A stretch of 64,000 nt of DNA from CAVSWT01 sp963777515 (lineage in GTDB: Bacteria > Bacteroidota > Ignavibacteria > Ignavibacteriales > Ignavibacteriaceae), in the NCBI GenBank assembly GCA_963777515.1, contig CAVZQU010000007.1:62001-126000 (forward strand), in the 5' to 3' direction. Positions within the stretch are counted from its first letter, which is position 1; every line of letters starts with the position of its first letter. Below, piece after piece: positions 39,585 through 49,079 of the stretch. The notes beneath the pieces were generated by a model. The model ran no database searches, was not told the origin of the DNA, and saw nothing but the letters and a program-made list of their open reading frames with translations. A program made the position numbers and the translations under genes.

Positions 39585-40934
39585 TTAATTAACAACATGA
39601 TTTAAATTTTCATCTAATGGGGTCATCTTCGGCATAAGTAAATGTACAAAACCAAGTATAATTAGATACATGGAACCAGCAATTAAAAAAGCCCAAAAAT
39701 AGCCGCTGTTATTTGCTTGATCTAAAACTGTCCCTAAAATTTTATCTCCCAACATACCAGCAACAGCGCCGATCATTCCGCCTATTCCAACCACTGAAGC
39801 AGTAGCTTTTTTAGGAAATACATCGGAAACGAGTGTAAAAATATTTGCCGACCATGCTTGATGTCCTGCGGCACCTAAACCAATAAGAAAAACTGCAATC
39901 CATTCATTATCTGTAACGGCAACGAAACTTACCGGAAGAATAATAAGCGCACAGATTAACAAAGTTATTTTTCTAGCTTTGTTAGTCGTCCAGCCTTTTT
40001 TCATAAAAGCACCTGATAGATATCCTCCTAAAATGCTTCCACCGTCAGCTAATAAATACATAATAAAGAATGGTATGGCAATATTATGAAGATCTACTCC
40101 AAATCTTGCAAATAAAAATTTTGCTCCCCAAAATAAATAAAACCACCAGACAGCATCGGTTACTTTTGCTAATCCAAATGCCCAGGTTTCACGCTTGGGA
40201 AGTACTTTTCTCCATGGAAGTTTTTCAGTATTTTCAACTGCAGAATCACTTTGTATATATTCATATTCTTCTTTGGATAATTTTGGATGTTCTCCTGGTT
40301 TTTTATAAATACGCAGCCATAAAAGGACCCAGAGTGAACTTAAACCGCCTGTTATAAGAAAAGGTATTTGCCAGTTATCTCCATTTTCCGATACAATTGC
40401 TGCAACAATAAAGGGGGCTGAAATAGCGCCTACACTTGTAGCAGCATTAAAAATTCCAGTTGCCAATGCTCTTTCTTTTTTGGGAAACCATTCTCCGACT
40501 GTTTTAATTGCAGCCGGGAAATTTCCGGATTCACCAAATCCCAATCCAAATCTTGCTATTGAAAAACCTAATATACTGAAAGCGGGTCTTACGGCAGCAT
40601 GCAGCATACCAAATACGCTCCAAATGCCAATTGACAAAGTATAGCCTTTTTTTGTACCGAGTCTGTCAATTATGCTTCCCATTGTAAGCATACCTATTGC
40701 GTATGCAAGTTTAAATGCAATCATTATGTTTGCGTAATCATTATTTGACCAGCCAAACATCTTTGTAAGAGTCGGCGCTAAAACACCAATGATACTCCTA
40801 TCGAAATAGTTGATAGAGGTAGCATAAAATACTAAAGCAAGAATTGTCCATCTATATCTTCCGACATTAGCGGTCAATTGAGAACTAACAGATTTTGCTG
40901 CTGATCCTATAGGTTTTTCTTCTTTAGCCATCAA
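39585..40934 (-). CDS. exuT: MFS hexuronate transporter (anion:cation symporter family)
   Basis: A 449-residue twelve-helix permease. The ACS-family opening ATSINYFDRSIIGVLAPTL, the loop motif IDRLGTKKGY, FGLGFGESGNFPAAIKTVGEWFPKKERALATG and a later FPKKATASVVGIGGMIGAVAG are typical of ExuT/GudP-type carriers. It should import galacturonate, glucuronate or related acids across the inner membrane. It is followed by uxaE and preceded by eda. Confidence 0.87.
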   Translation of the reverse strand: MMAKEEKPIGSAAKSVSSQLTANVGRYRWTILALVFYATSINYFDRSIIGVLAPTLTKMFGWSNNDYANIMIAFKLAYAIGMLTMGSIIDRLGTKKGYTLSIGIWSVFGMLHAAVRPAFSILGFSIARFGLGFGESGNFPAAIKTVGEWFPKKERALATGIFNAATSVGAISAPFIVAAIVSENGDNWQIPFLITGGLSSLWVLLWLRIYKKPGEHPKLSKEEYEYIQSDSAVENTEKLPWRKVLPKRETWAFGLAKVTDAVWWFYLFWGAKFLFARFGVDLHNIAIPFFIMYLLADGGSILGGYLSGAFMKKGWTTNKARKITLLICALIILPVSFVAVTDNEWIAVFLIGLGAAGHQAWSANIFTLVSDVFPKKATASVVGIGGMIGAVAGMLGDKILGTVLDQANNSGYFWAFLIAGSMYLIILGFVHLLMPKMTPLDENLNHVVN

Positions 40935-40995
40935 GTTCCTCTTTTTAAATAGTTGATAATTTATTTGATTTCATTTTTAGTAAAATAATTTAAGA

Positions 40996-41631
40996 CTATT
41001 TTTTAATACTGTTCACGAAGGTTACGGCATTTTGAGTTAACTTATTATAGTTACCCTCTTCAATTGCTTTTTTATCAAGTAATGCTGAACCAATGCCAAC
41101 AGCGCAAGCTCCGGCTTTAATCCAATCGCCTGCATTAGTTAATGATACACCGCCCGTCGGCATTAATTTTAAATGAGGAAGTGGTGCGAGCACTCCTTTG
41201 AAGAATGCCATTCCAACAACATCTGCCGGAAAAATTTTTACTACATCGGCACCGGCTTCAAAGGCAGTTTGAATTTCTGTTGGGGTAAAGCAGCCAGGCA
41301 TTGCCGGAACATCATTTTGATGTGCAATTTCAATTAATTCTCTTTTAAAGATTGGAGAAACTACAAACTTAGCTCCCGCGTTAATGGCATCAGAAGCCAT
41401 TTGTTTATTTATCGCGGAACCTACACCGATTAAAATTTCATCGCCCATTGATTTAGACAAACTTTCAATTGAGTTCAAAGCCCCAGGAGTTGTCATTGTA
41501 ATTTCTATAGCTGATACACCGCCTTTATAAATTGCTTCCACAACCTTTTTTAGTTTTTCAGCATTATTCATTCTTACAACTGCAACCGCTTTTAATTCAA
41601 AAATTCTATTTAAGATATCCTGTTTTGACAT
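40996..41631 (-). CDS. eda: KDPG/KHG aldolase
   Basis: A 211-residue class I aldolase. The conserved AIEITMTTPGAL, IGVGSAINKQMASDAINAGAKFVVSPIF, MPGCFTPTEIQTAFEAGADVVKIFPAD (with the Schiff-base lysine in VVKIFPA) and LMPTGGVSL motifs are present. It splits KDPG to pyruvate and glyceraldehyde-3-phosphate, the last step of the uronate route, and follows KdgK functionally. Confidence 0.93.
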   Translation of the reverse strand: MSKQDILNRIFELKAVAVVRMNNAEKLKKVVEAIYKGGVSAIEITMTTPGALNSIESLSKSMGDEILIGVGSAINKQMASDAINAGAKFVVSPIFKRELIEIAHQNDVPAMPGCFTPTEIQTAFEAGADVVKIFPADVVGMAFFKGVLAPLPHLKLMPTGGVSLTNAGDWIKAGACAVGIGSALLDKKAIEEGNYNKLTQNAVTFVNSIKK

Positions 41632-41646
41632 ATATTTTCTTTTTAA

Positions 41647-41982
41647 TTATTTATTTCCATTTATTTTTTGTTCTAATAATTTCAATTCTTCAATCGGATA
41701 CCATTTATTATGAAATGTCCATTCAACCGTAATATCTTTCAGCAGAGGATTAACTTCAGCCTGCTCTAAATTATTTGAGAACCATGGAAAATCATTCCCA
41801 AGGCTATGACAATTATAATAGCATACTCTTTTCCCCCATTTCAATTCTCTAGGTGGATTTGAAGAAGCATGATAAATATCTTTATCAGCCATATTCTTTG
41901 AAACTGTATAATCTGGAGTAAAACCAAATACACTTGAAGATAATAATACTGAAAAAAGAACTAAGTGATAAACCTTTATCAT
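41647..41982 (-). pseudogene. Secreted protein, possible internally deleted pectinesterase remnant
   Basis: A 111-residue ORF with a signal peptide (LVLFSVLLSSSVFG) and then PDYTVSKN, which resembles the first strand of CE8 pectinesterases (DYTVSKDGSGDF). It jumps to a tail with ELKWGKRVCYYNCHSLGNDFPWFSNNL and DITVEWTFHNKWYP, which I associate with the C-terminus of some Bacteroidota pectin-esterase proteins. The catalytic middle is absent. I therefore read it as a deletion remnant or an assembly collapse; an independent small secreted protein is the alternative. The two cysteines in the CYYNCH segment are conserved-looking. Confidence 0.4.
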
Positions 41983-42061
41983 TTTAGACTATGCAATTAA
42001 TTTATTTGATTAAAGAAGTAAGAAAGTAAAAAAAATCTGAACAAGCATGTTAGAAAATTTA

Positions 42062-43099
42062 TTATGCAATTTCAGTTATCAACCCTTTGTTTGTATTAAG
42101 CAAAAGTCTTGTTTGAAGAATAATATTTTTTGGTTCGAATTTATTTGGGTCTTTAATCATTTGAAGCAGTAAATTAAATGCTTGCCGCCCCAACTCTACA
42201 GCAGGCTGCTCAACAAAATTAAATACTGATGGGAAAAACATGTTAAAGGGTGTAATTCCGAAACAAGTTATTTCAATATCTTCAGGAATTCTAATCCCAA
42301 CCTCTTGTGCTGCTTTATAAATACCAAGAGCACCAGGGTAAGTGGCTACTAGTATAAACGTAGGATAATTTTTTTTATCAAACATTTTTAAGAAACCATT
42401 ATAACCATCTTCTTCACCAAAACCGCCTTCAATTATCCATTCAGGATTAATCGGAACATTATACTCATTCATTGCATCAAGAAAACCTTGCTTACGTTCC
42501 CTTCCAATATTTATATGTTGGAACCCTCCTATATGTGCAATCTTTTTATGCCCTTTTTTAATAGCATGAACCGTTGCGGCATAGGCACCTCCCCTATCAT
42601 CAACAGTAACACTTGAAATACCTTCCATAGGCGGAACTCTATCAACAAAAACAATCGGTACATTTTGATCAATTACTCTTTTAAAAATTGCTATATCTTG
42701 CGTGTCCTGCGTAACTGAAACTAGCAATCCATCGACTCGCATAGAAAGTAAAGATAGTATGTGTTTTTTTTCTCTTTGTTCTTGTTCTTGAGATACAGTC
42801 AGAAACGTTTCATAATTATTTTTAAAAGTTATATCATAAATGGATTCAATAATTGGAGCAAAAAATAAGTGGGCAATCTTTGGAATTACTAATCCTATGG
42901 TGTTGGAATTCCTTGAAGATAAATTTCTTGCCATTAAATTTGGCATATATCCAAGTTTTTCAGCTAATTCCTTAACTCTGGCTTTTGTGGCAGGAGAAAT
43001 ATCTGGATGATCTCTTAATGCTTTTGAAACTGTAACCTTTGAAACTTTCAATTTCTTTGCAAGGTCATCTAACCTTATTGGACGATTTTTGTACATCAT
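42062..43099 (-). CDS. LacI-family transcriptional regulator of the uronate operon
   Basis: A 345-residue LacI/GalR regulator. The N-terminal HTH (IRLDDLAKKLKVSKVTVSKALRDHPDISPATKARV) and hinge helix (MARNLSSRNSNTIGLVIP) are complete, and the periplasmic-binding-like effector domain follows (DGLLVSVTQDT, VVFVDRVPP, AHIGGFQHINIGRERKQGFLDAM). It is embedded between kdgK2 and the esterase-like remnant, so local control of uronate genes is likely, with a KDG-like or uronate effector as inference. I did not find a confident operator. Confidence 0.85.
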   Translation of the reverse strand: MMYKNRPIRLDDLAKKLKVSKVTVSKALRDHPDISPATKARVKELAEKLGYMPNLMARNLSSRNSNTIGLVIPKIAHLFFAPIIESIYDITFKNNYETFLTVSQEQEQREKKHILSLLSMRVDGLLVSVTQDTQDIAIFKRVIDQNVPIVFVDRVPPMEGISSVTVDDRGGAYAATVHAIKKGHKKIAHIGGFQHINIGRERKQGFLDAMNEYNVPINPEWIIEGGFGEEDGYNGFLKMFDKKNYPTFILVATYPGALGIYKAAQEVGIRIPEDIEITCFGITPFNMFFPSVFNFVEQPAVELGRQAFNLLLQMIKDPNKFEPKNIILQTRLLLNTNKGLITEIA

Positions 43100-43129
43100 T
43101 ATAGTATGCTTTATTTGGTTCTAAAAAAG

Positions 43130-44159
43130 TTATCTCTCAACTCTCCCTGAACCACTGCCCTTAGCTAATTTTTGAACCTCATCAATTGAGACAAGATTAA
43201 AATCGCCTGGGATAGTTTGCTTTAAACAAGAAGCCGCAACAGCAAATTCAAGTGCTTCTTTGGAATTATCTTTATTTAACAATCCGTAAATTAAACCGCT
43301 GGCAAAAGAATCTCCGCCTCCTACTCTATCAACGATCTGCACATCATAAACCCTGGATCTATATGGTTCTTTACAATTTTTTTCATCATGAAGCAATGCG
43401 CTCCAGCCGTTTCTCGAAGCTGAATAACTTTCTCTCAAGGTTATTGCTACAGTTTTGAAATTAAATTTATTCTTTAATTCTTTTGCTAAGATTAAAATAT
43501 CCTTTTTCATCTAATTCGGCTCCCTCAACATTTGTGCTGCCGGCTCTAAAGCCCAAACTTTTTTCAGCGTCTTCTTCATTAGCGATGCAGACATCAACAT
43601 AATCCATTAAAGGAATCATAACTGATTGTGCTTCTTTTGTTGTCCAGAGTTTTGCTCTATAATTTAAATCAGCACTAATTGTTACACCCAGTTTTTTTGC
43701 TGTTTCACAAGCTGCCTTTAAAGTCTCTTGCGCATCCTTCCCTAAAGCCGGGGTAATGCCTGTCCAATGAAACCACTTAGTATCCTTAAATACATTTTCC
43801 CAATCGAGCTCATCTTTTGTTAAAGTAGTAACTGCTGAGTTTGCTCTATCATAGATTACTTTACTTGCTCTTTGACTTGCACCGGTTTCCAAAAAATATA
43901 TTCCAACTCGATCCCCGCCTCTAACAATATAATCTTCTTTTACTCCATATTTTCTTAAAGAATTAACAGCAGCTTGTCCTATTTCGTGCTTCGGCAGCTT
44001 GGAGATGAAATAAGAATCAAACCCATAATTAGCAAGTGAAACAGCCACGTTGGCTTCTCCTCCACCGTAATTTACATCGAATAAATTAGATTGAACAAAT
44101 CGGCTGAAACCTGGTGTGGAAAGCCTTAACATAATTTCACCGAAGGTTACTACTTTCAT
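43130..44159 (-). CDS. kdgK: Second KdgK-like PfkB kinase (frameshifted)
   Basis: The N-terminal part (230 aa) opens MKVVTFGEIMLRLSTPGFSRF with NYGGGEANVAVSLANYG; the C-terminal part has TVAITLRESYSASRNGWSALL and the PfkB signature DRVGGGDSFASGLIYGLL. Dropping one T at 43487 gives GYFNLAKELKNKFNFKTVAIT and about 342 residues. This version has the classic KDG kinase N-terminus and may be the main KDG kinase, the other copy being more divergent. It starts the downstream half of the operon after the CE12 esterase gene. Confidence 0.83.
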
Positions 44160-44180
44160 TATTTAAGAATTCTCCTTTTT

Positions 44181-45698
44181 CTACTTTTTAATATTTTCTG
44201 ATTTTAACATTAACCAATGAAATAAATTTCTTCCTGCTTTATAATTTTGGACATCAACGGGTAAATATTTATTACTAAAATATTCGTTGTACAGCCATGG
44301 ATCGCCCACGGCAAACACAAATCCTTTCCCGTAATTTGAACCGGCCATAATTACATTTCCTTTTGATTTAAGGATAGGATATGCCTTGCCCGATAATTTA
44401 AGAGTACTAATCTCTTTTAAGTAAATTTTATAAACTGTTTCAAAAATAGGATGATCTGGGAAAGTACTAAATTCTCCCATTTCATATTTATGATCTAATA
44501 CTTTATTCTTACTATCACCATTAAAATGAATCCCAAAATTTTCGGAAAGATTATTTAAATGTGTAAACTCACAATTAGCACTGTCATTAGCCAATAAAAC
44601 CAAAATTCCACCGTTGCTGACCCATTCTTTAATATTCTTGATTGATGCAGCATCAATATAATGAGGATCTTTTGTTTCCGCAGGTGTATCGGGATCAACA
44701 ATCATATAAATATCATAATTTTTCAAATTTTCAGGAGTTGGAGCTACAGTAAGTTCACTTAATTCAGCATTCATGTCAGTTAAAGTTTTCCCCAGCTCCG
44801 AATAACCAGAATTAGTTGTATCCTCCCAGATATAATGAAACCTCTCTTCCTTGCCTGCTTTGTTTTTCCTCCATTCATTATTAAAGTAATAGTCTAATCC
44901 AATAACTTTTTGCAAATCTTTATTAAAGAGAGTTTTTTTAAGGAGATATTTTTTTAAAGGAAGGTTTAATTCTTTAAGACCATCTACAGCTAAGCCTGCA
45001 ATCACGTAAGCACCGTATTGATTAAAGTGAGTATTATCCTCTTTTCCTTCAGGCAGTCTTGCATATTTACCGGCAGGTACCCATAAAAATATTTTTTTAG
45101 TCCCTTCAGGTCCAAGTTTATTAAACAAAACTTCACTTCTATTATACATATCTATTAAAGGAACGTTCTCCTCCTCAGCTACTTCTCTAACAACTTTTGG
45201 ATAATCACCATGTGTATCTACAAGTTTACCTGATTCGTTAAATTTTCTTCTATTAATTGGAGTCAATAATATTGGAATAGCTCCTTTATCTCTCGATTCT
45301 TTAACAAATTTTATTAGGTTTTCTTTATAAGCACCGTGGGGAGCTGCATATCTTGAAGTATCCTGCTTCTTCTCGTCATTGTGTCCGAATTGAATGAAAA
45401 CATAATCTCCTTTATGCAATTTATTATAAACTTTTTTCCATCTACCCTGGTCAATAAAACTTTTAGTGCTTCTACCATTAACAGCATAATTTTCAATTAA
45501 AACTTTGTCATTAAAATAAGCAGGCAGCAATTGTCCCCACCCTCTTTCAGGATTATCAGCAAGAGGTTTATCTGCCATAGTAGAATCCCCTATCATATAA
45601 ATCTTAATTTCCTCATGCCCTCTAAAAAAAGCAGTAAACAAAAATGCAATCATTAAAAGGAAAAAGATTTTTACAGATATTTTATTACTCATTATCAC
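44181..45698 (-). CDS. Rhamnogalacturonan acetylesterase (CE12, SGNH) with C-terminal GATase-like domain
   Basis: A 505-residue secreted enzyme. After a signal peptide come the SGNH motifs: IYMIGDSTMADKP (nucleophile serine), NGRSTKSF, QFGHNDEKKQD and EDNTHFNQYGA (Asp and His), as in CE12. From about residue 265 a second domain begins with YYFNNEWRKNK and continues with YDIYMIVDPDTPAETKDPHYI, ILVLLANDSANCEFTHLN and FAVGDPWLYNEYFSNKYLP. I know this tail from GH105 rhamnogalacturonyl hydrolases, where it has a class-I amidotransferase-like fold. It removes acetyl groups from rhamnogalacturonan; the tail's role is unknown. Confidence 0.85.
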   Translation of the reverse strand: MIMSNKISVKIFFLLMIAFLFTAFFRGHEEIKIYMIGDSTMADKPLADNPERGWGQLLPAYFNDKVLIENYAVNGRSTKSFIDQGRWKKVYNKLHKGDYVFIQFGHNDEKKQDTSRYAAPHGAYKENLIKFVKESRDKGAIPILLTPINRRKFNESGKLVDTHGDYPKVVREVAEEENVPLIDMYNRSEVLFNKLGPEGTKKIFLWVPAGKYARLPEGKEDNTHFNQYGAYVIAGLAVDGLKELNLPLKKYLLKKTLFNKDLQKVIGLDYYFNNEWRKNKAGKEERFHYIWEDTTNSGYSELGKTLTDMNAELSELTVAPTPENLKNYDIYMIVDPDTPAETKDPHYIDAASIKNIKEWVSNGGILVLLANDSANCEFTHLNNLSENFGIHFNGDSKNKVLDHKYEMGEFSTFPDHPIFETVYKIYLKEISTLKLSGKAYPILKSKGNVIMAGSNYGKGFVFAVGDPWLYNEYFSNKYLPVDVQNYKAGRNLFHWLMLKSENIKK

Positions 45699-45791
45699 TT
45701 AGTTCTTAACTTTGCCAATTGTTTTTAAATATCATTTTTCCAACTCAATTGCAGCTAATATTAAAGGTCCATAACCTTTAAAATCATTGAC

Positions 45792-46390
45792 TCACTTTGG
45801 TTCACTTATGTAATACTCAAAACTTCCATCGCGATAAGTTTTTCCGCCAAGACACAATACAGAGACAACATTGTTAAGATAGATAGTTCCATCTTCGTCA
45901 GATGTAATTAAATATTTTTGAACCGCATCAAAAGATTCTTTGGCAATATCAAAATATTTTTTATCAGGATAACCTTTGTTGGGACCTTTAGCGAAAGCAT
46001 ATATAAACATTGCAGAAGCGGGGGCTTCTATATAATTTCCTTCACTGTTACCTTTATCGATTACTTGATACCAAAGTTTTTTTTTATCATCTCGAAATTT
46101 AATTAAACCTTCAGAAAGATTTTTTAGGATTTCAATTAATTCTTTACTATTAGGATTATCCTTCGGCAAATAATCTAGTACATCAACAAGTCCAACCAAA
46201 TACCAACCCATTGCTCTTCCCCAAAAACTAGGAGAAGTTCCGGTTTCAGTGTTAGCCCATTTTTGTTTTTTACATTCATCCCATCCGTTATAAAATAATC
46301 ATGTCTTTTTATCCCGACAATGTTCCTGAATTAAAATGAATTGATGAGTTATATCGTTAAAATCTTTTTTGTACTCACTTCCACTTTTTT
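45792..46390 (-). pseudogene. GH105 unsaturated rhamnogalacturonyl hydrolase, C-terminal fragment
   Basis: The 139-residue ORF begins MGWYLVGLVDVLDYLP. In the same frame the sequence extends upstream through FYNGWDECKKQKWANTETG and SPSFWGRAMGWY, interrupted by a TGA at 46299-46301 where the family has glycine (KTGLFYNGW), to about 46390 with EYKKDFNDITHQFIL. These are standard GH105/YteR motifs: the DE and HGW-like active-site blocks, WGRAMGW and a late GSFEYYISEPK. The first half of the enzyme is missing and the sequence abuts a TonB receptor start. It would release unsaturated galacturonate for KduI/KduD. Confidence 0.65.
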
Positions 46391-47002
46391 TCAAACATTG
46401 TACTTAAGTCGATTCCCCTATCATCTACATCAGTTGAAGCAATCCTTTGCCCATCAATTGTTATTACAGAAAATCTTTCATCAAGCCCACGCAGTATGAT
46501 TTTATTTGCTTCACCTCCGGATCTACTTATTGAAACCCCTGGCAGGCTCCCAATTGCTTCGCCTGCATTTGCATCAGGTAATTCTTGAATCTTTTGCTCT
46601 GAAACAACATTAACTATTGTATTTGAAGCGAGCTGTTGATTAATAGCTGCAGCTTGTCCAGTTACTACAACTGTTTCACCTTCCAAAACGTCAGCAATTA
46701 ATTTCATATCCAATTTAACTGTTTTATTCTCAGGAACATTTATTTTCAGTTCTTTGGATTTGTACCCAATGTAAGTGATTTTTATAGTTGGTTGCCCGAA
46801 GGCGCATTTGTCATTCTGTATGCCCCCTCTAAATTTGTTGCACTTCCAATTGACGTTCCTTCAAAAAAAAACATTTGCTCCAACTAAAGTTTCACCTGAT
46901 AAAGAATCTGTTACAGATACTGTGATGATTCCCTGGCTAAACAACGACACCGAGGACAATACTAAAAAAAATAATCATCTTAATAGGAAATTTTGTATTC
47001 AT
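46375..47002 (-). pseudogene. TonB-dependent receptor (SusC-like), N-terminal fragment with frameshifts
   Basis: From an ATG at 47000-47002 the sequence reads MNTKFPIKMIIFFSIVLG, then in shifted frames SLFSQGIITVSVTDSLSGE, GTSIGSATNLEGAYRM and TIKITYIGYKSKELKINVP, and on into the TonB plug (IQELPDANAGEAIGSLPGVSISRSG). This is a signal peptide, a carboxypeptidase-regulatory-like domain and the start of the plug. Breaks: extra C at 46948, one extra A in the nine-A run at 46862-46870 and one missing base near 46790. The reading ends soon after RGIDLSTM, where a receptor would continue for some 700 residues, and runs into GH105 sequence. Confidence 0.65.
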
Positions 47003-47053
47003 AAATACTCCCTATATAAATTTCTTTTATTGTTATTTTACTGACTGGGACTT

Positions 47054-48529
47054 TTACTCAAACTCAAAATATTTTTGAGCGTTGTAATAGCATATATTTT
47101 GAATGAGATGAGAGACTAATTCTTCATCAGTTGGGATGAGCCCTTTTTCAATATCTTCCCCAATAATATTACAGAGTATTCTTCTGAAATACTCATGCCT
47201 TGAATATGATAAGAAACTTCTTGAATCAGTGAGCATACCAACAAACCTTGAAAGTAAGCCCATGTATGAAAGTGAATTTAATTGCTTTTCGATTCCATCT
47301 TTTTGATCCAGGAACCACCAGCCGCTGCCGTATTGAAGTTTTCCCGGAATTGTGCCATCCTGGAAATTACCAATCATTGTTACAAGAACTTCATTATCTC
47401 CAGGGTTAAGATTATATAGAATTGTTTTAGTTAATTGATTGTTGGTATCTAATCTATTTAAAAATTTTGACAATGGAATTGCAATTTCAAAATCGCCAAT
47501 TGAATCGTAACCGGTATCCGGACCTAATATTTTCATCATTCTAGAATTGTTATTTCTTAAAGCACCAATATGAAATTGCTGAGTCCAGTTTTTTTCGTGA
47601 TCCATTATTCCAAATTCATACAGCATTGCAGATTTGAACTTTAATATATCAACTAGACTTAATTGTTTGGATGATAAAATTTTCTGAAAAATATTTTCGA
47701 TTTCTTGATCTGTATATTCTTCGGCATAAATTGTTTCTAATCCGTGATCGGATAACCTGCTGCCATTTTTATGGAAAAAATCATGTCGTTTTCTTATTGC
47801 ATCAATATATTTTTGGAACGTATTGATTTCGCTATTAGTTACTTCTTTGAGTTTATCGAGCCATTGTAAGAATGTTATTTGATTCTCAACAGCCATACCT
47901 TTATCGGGACGGAAAGCAGGGTAAACTCTTAATTTATATCTTCCATCACCATTTAAATTTTTATCTGATTTAAGCATTCGATGGAATTCAAGAGAATCAA
48001 CAGGATCATCAGTTGTACAAACAACTTCTACATTAAACTGTTTTAATAAACCCTGAGTTGAAAATTCATCCTGCTGTAAAAGGTCATTACATTTATCATA
48101 AATTTCTTTTGCAGTTCTTTCATTTAAGAGTTTATCCTTAATGCCAAAAGGTTTTTGTAACTCCATATGAGTCCAATGGTATACAGGATTTCTTAAAGTA
48201 TCAGGCACAACTTTAGACCAGGCGAGAAATTTATCCCAATCACTTGCATCACCGGTAATATATTTTTCATCTACTCCATCAGTACGCATAGCCCGCCATT
48301 TATAGTGGTCGCCTTTAAGCCACGCCTGAGTAATTGATTCAAATTTTTTATTTAATGCGATTTCGTCTACAGGCAGGTGATTATGATAGTCAATAATTGG
48401 AAGGTCCGCAGCGTATGTGTAATACAGGTATTCTGCAGTATTATTAGTAAATAAGAAACTCCTTGATAAAAACTTACTGCGATTATTGAAAGATGTTTGG
48501 TTAGCTTTTACAGTATCATTTAATTCCAT
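47054..48529 (-). CDS. uxaC: Glucuronate/galacturonate isomerase
   Basis: Full-length 491 residues of the amidohydrolase-like UxaC family. The metal-binding IIDYHNHLPVDEIA, WKWRAM-like HYKWRAMRTDGV, VVCTTDDPVDSLEFH, and the C-terminal GMLTDSRSFLSYSRHEYFRRILCNIIGE are diagnostic. It converts galacturonate to tagaturonate and glucuronate to fructuronate, feeding UxaE and UxuB in this locus. It starts the minus-strand uronate block; about 690 bp without a gene lie upstream. Confidence 0.95.
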   Translation of the reverse strand: MELNDTVKANQTSFNNRSKFLSRSFLFTNNTAEYLYYTYAADLPIIDYHNHLPVDEIALNKKFESITQAWLKGDHYKWRAMRTDGVDEKYITGDASDWDKFLAWSKVVPDTLRNPVYHWTHMELQKPFGIKDKLLNERTAKEIYDKCNDLLQQDEFSTQGLLKQFNVEVVCTTDDPVDSLEFHRMLKSDKNLNGDGRYKLRVYPAFRPDKGMAVENQITFLQWLDKLKEVTNSEINTFQKYIDAIRKRHDFFHKNGSRLSDHGLETIYAEEYTDQEIENIFQKILSSKQLSLVDILKFKSAMLYEFGIMDHEKNWTQQFHIGALRNNNSRMMKILGPDTGYDSIGDFEIAIPLSKFLNRLDTNNQLTKTILYNLNPGDNEVLVTMIGNFQDGTIPGKLQYGSGWWFLDQKDGIEKQLNSLSYMGLLSRFVGMLTDSRSFLSYSRHEYFRRILCNIIGEDIEKGLIPTDEELVSHLIQNICYYNAQKYFEFE

Positions 48530-48924
48530 CTCTCTCCCAGGTTTGTTTTAACTTAAGGAAATAATTTTCTATAATTAAAATAAAAATTTACCTTAAATTT
48601 ATAAATGATTTTTAATACAGCTTCGCCAATTCACTCACATATTTTTTCGTTTTCTACTTTATCGTTTAAGTAATCGTTACATTTAGCGGTAGTTAAATTG
48701 CAAAATATTTTACTGTCTGTCAAGCATTATTAAATACTTAATGATATTAAATTTTTTTTAGGTTATTTGTACATAGTAAGAATTGTATTTAGAATGGCAC
48801 TATAGTCAGGATAATTAGCATTTACATCATTACTTCAAATTAACACGGCAAACATCGAGTTCAAAAAATAATTTTCATTATATGAAAAGAAACTCTATGA
48901 TGTGATAACACAATTTTAAATAAA

Positions 48925-48953
48925 AAAGCATCCGGTATTTAGCCGGATGCTTT
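48925..48953 (-). terminator. Terminator downstream of the AraR-like gene
   Basis: AAAGCATCCGG / CCGGATGCTTT, an 11-bp perfect stem with a 7-nt loop. On the minus strand it is followed by a T run, so it ends minus-strand transcription coming from the regulator gene about 260 bp away. Confidence 0.7.
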
Positions 48954-49079
48954 ACTATAAGGAGAATCGTAATGAAACAAAATTAAATAATCGTATATAA
49001 ACTTGAACTATTACTTAATCGATTACTTAATTTCTGAAATGCAACTTGCAAATAATAATTTTAAAAGTCAATAAGCTAT

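Noticed and set aside
48972..48986. ATG with an excellent AAGGAG upstream
   Set aside because: The frame is only four codons (MKQN) before TAA; I could not support a gene.
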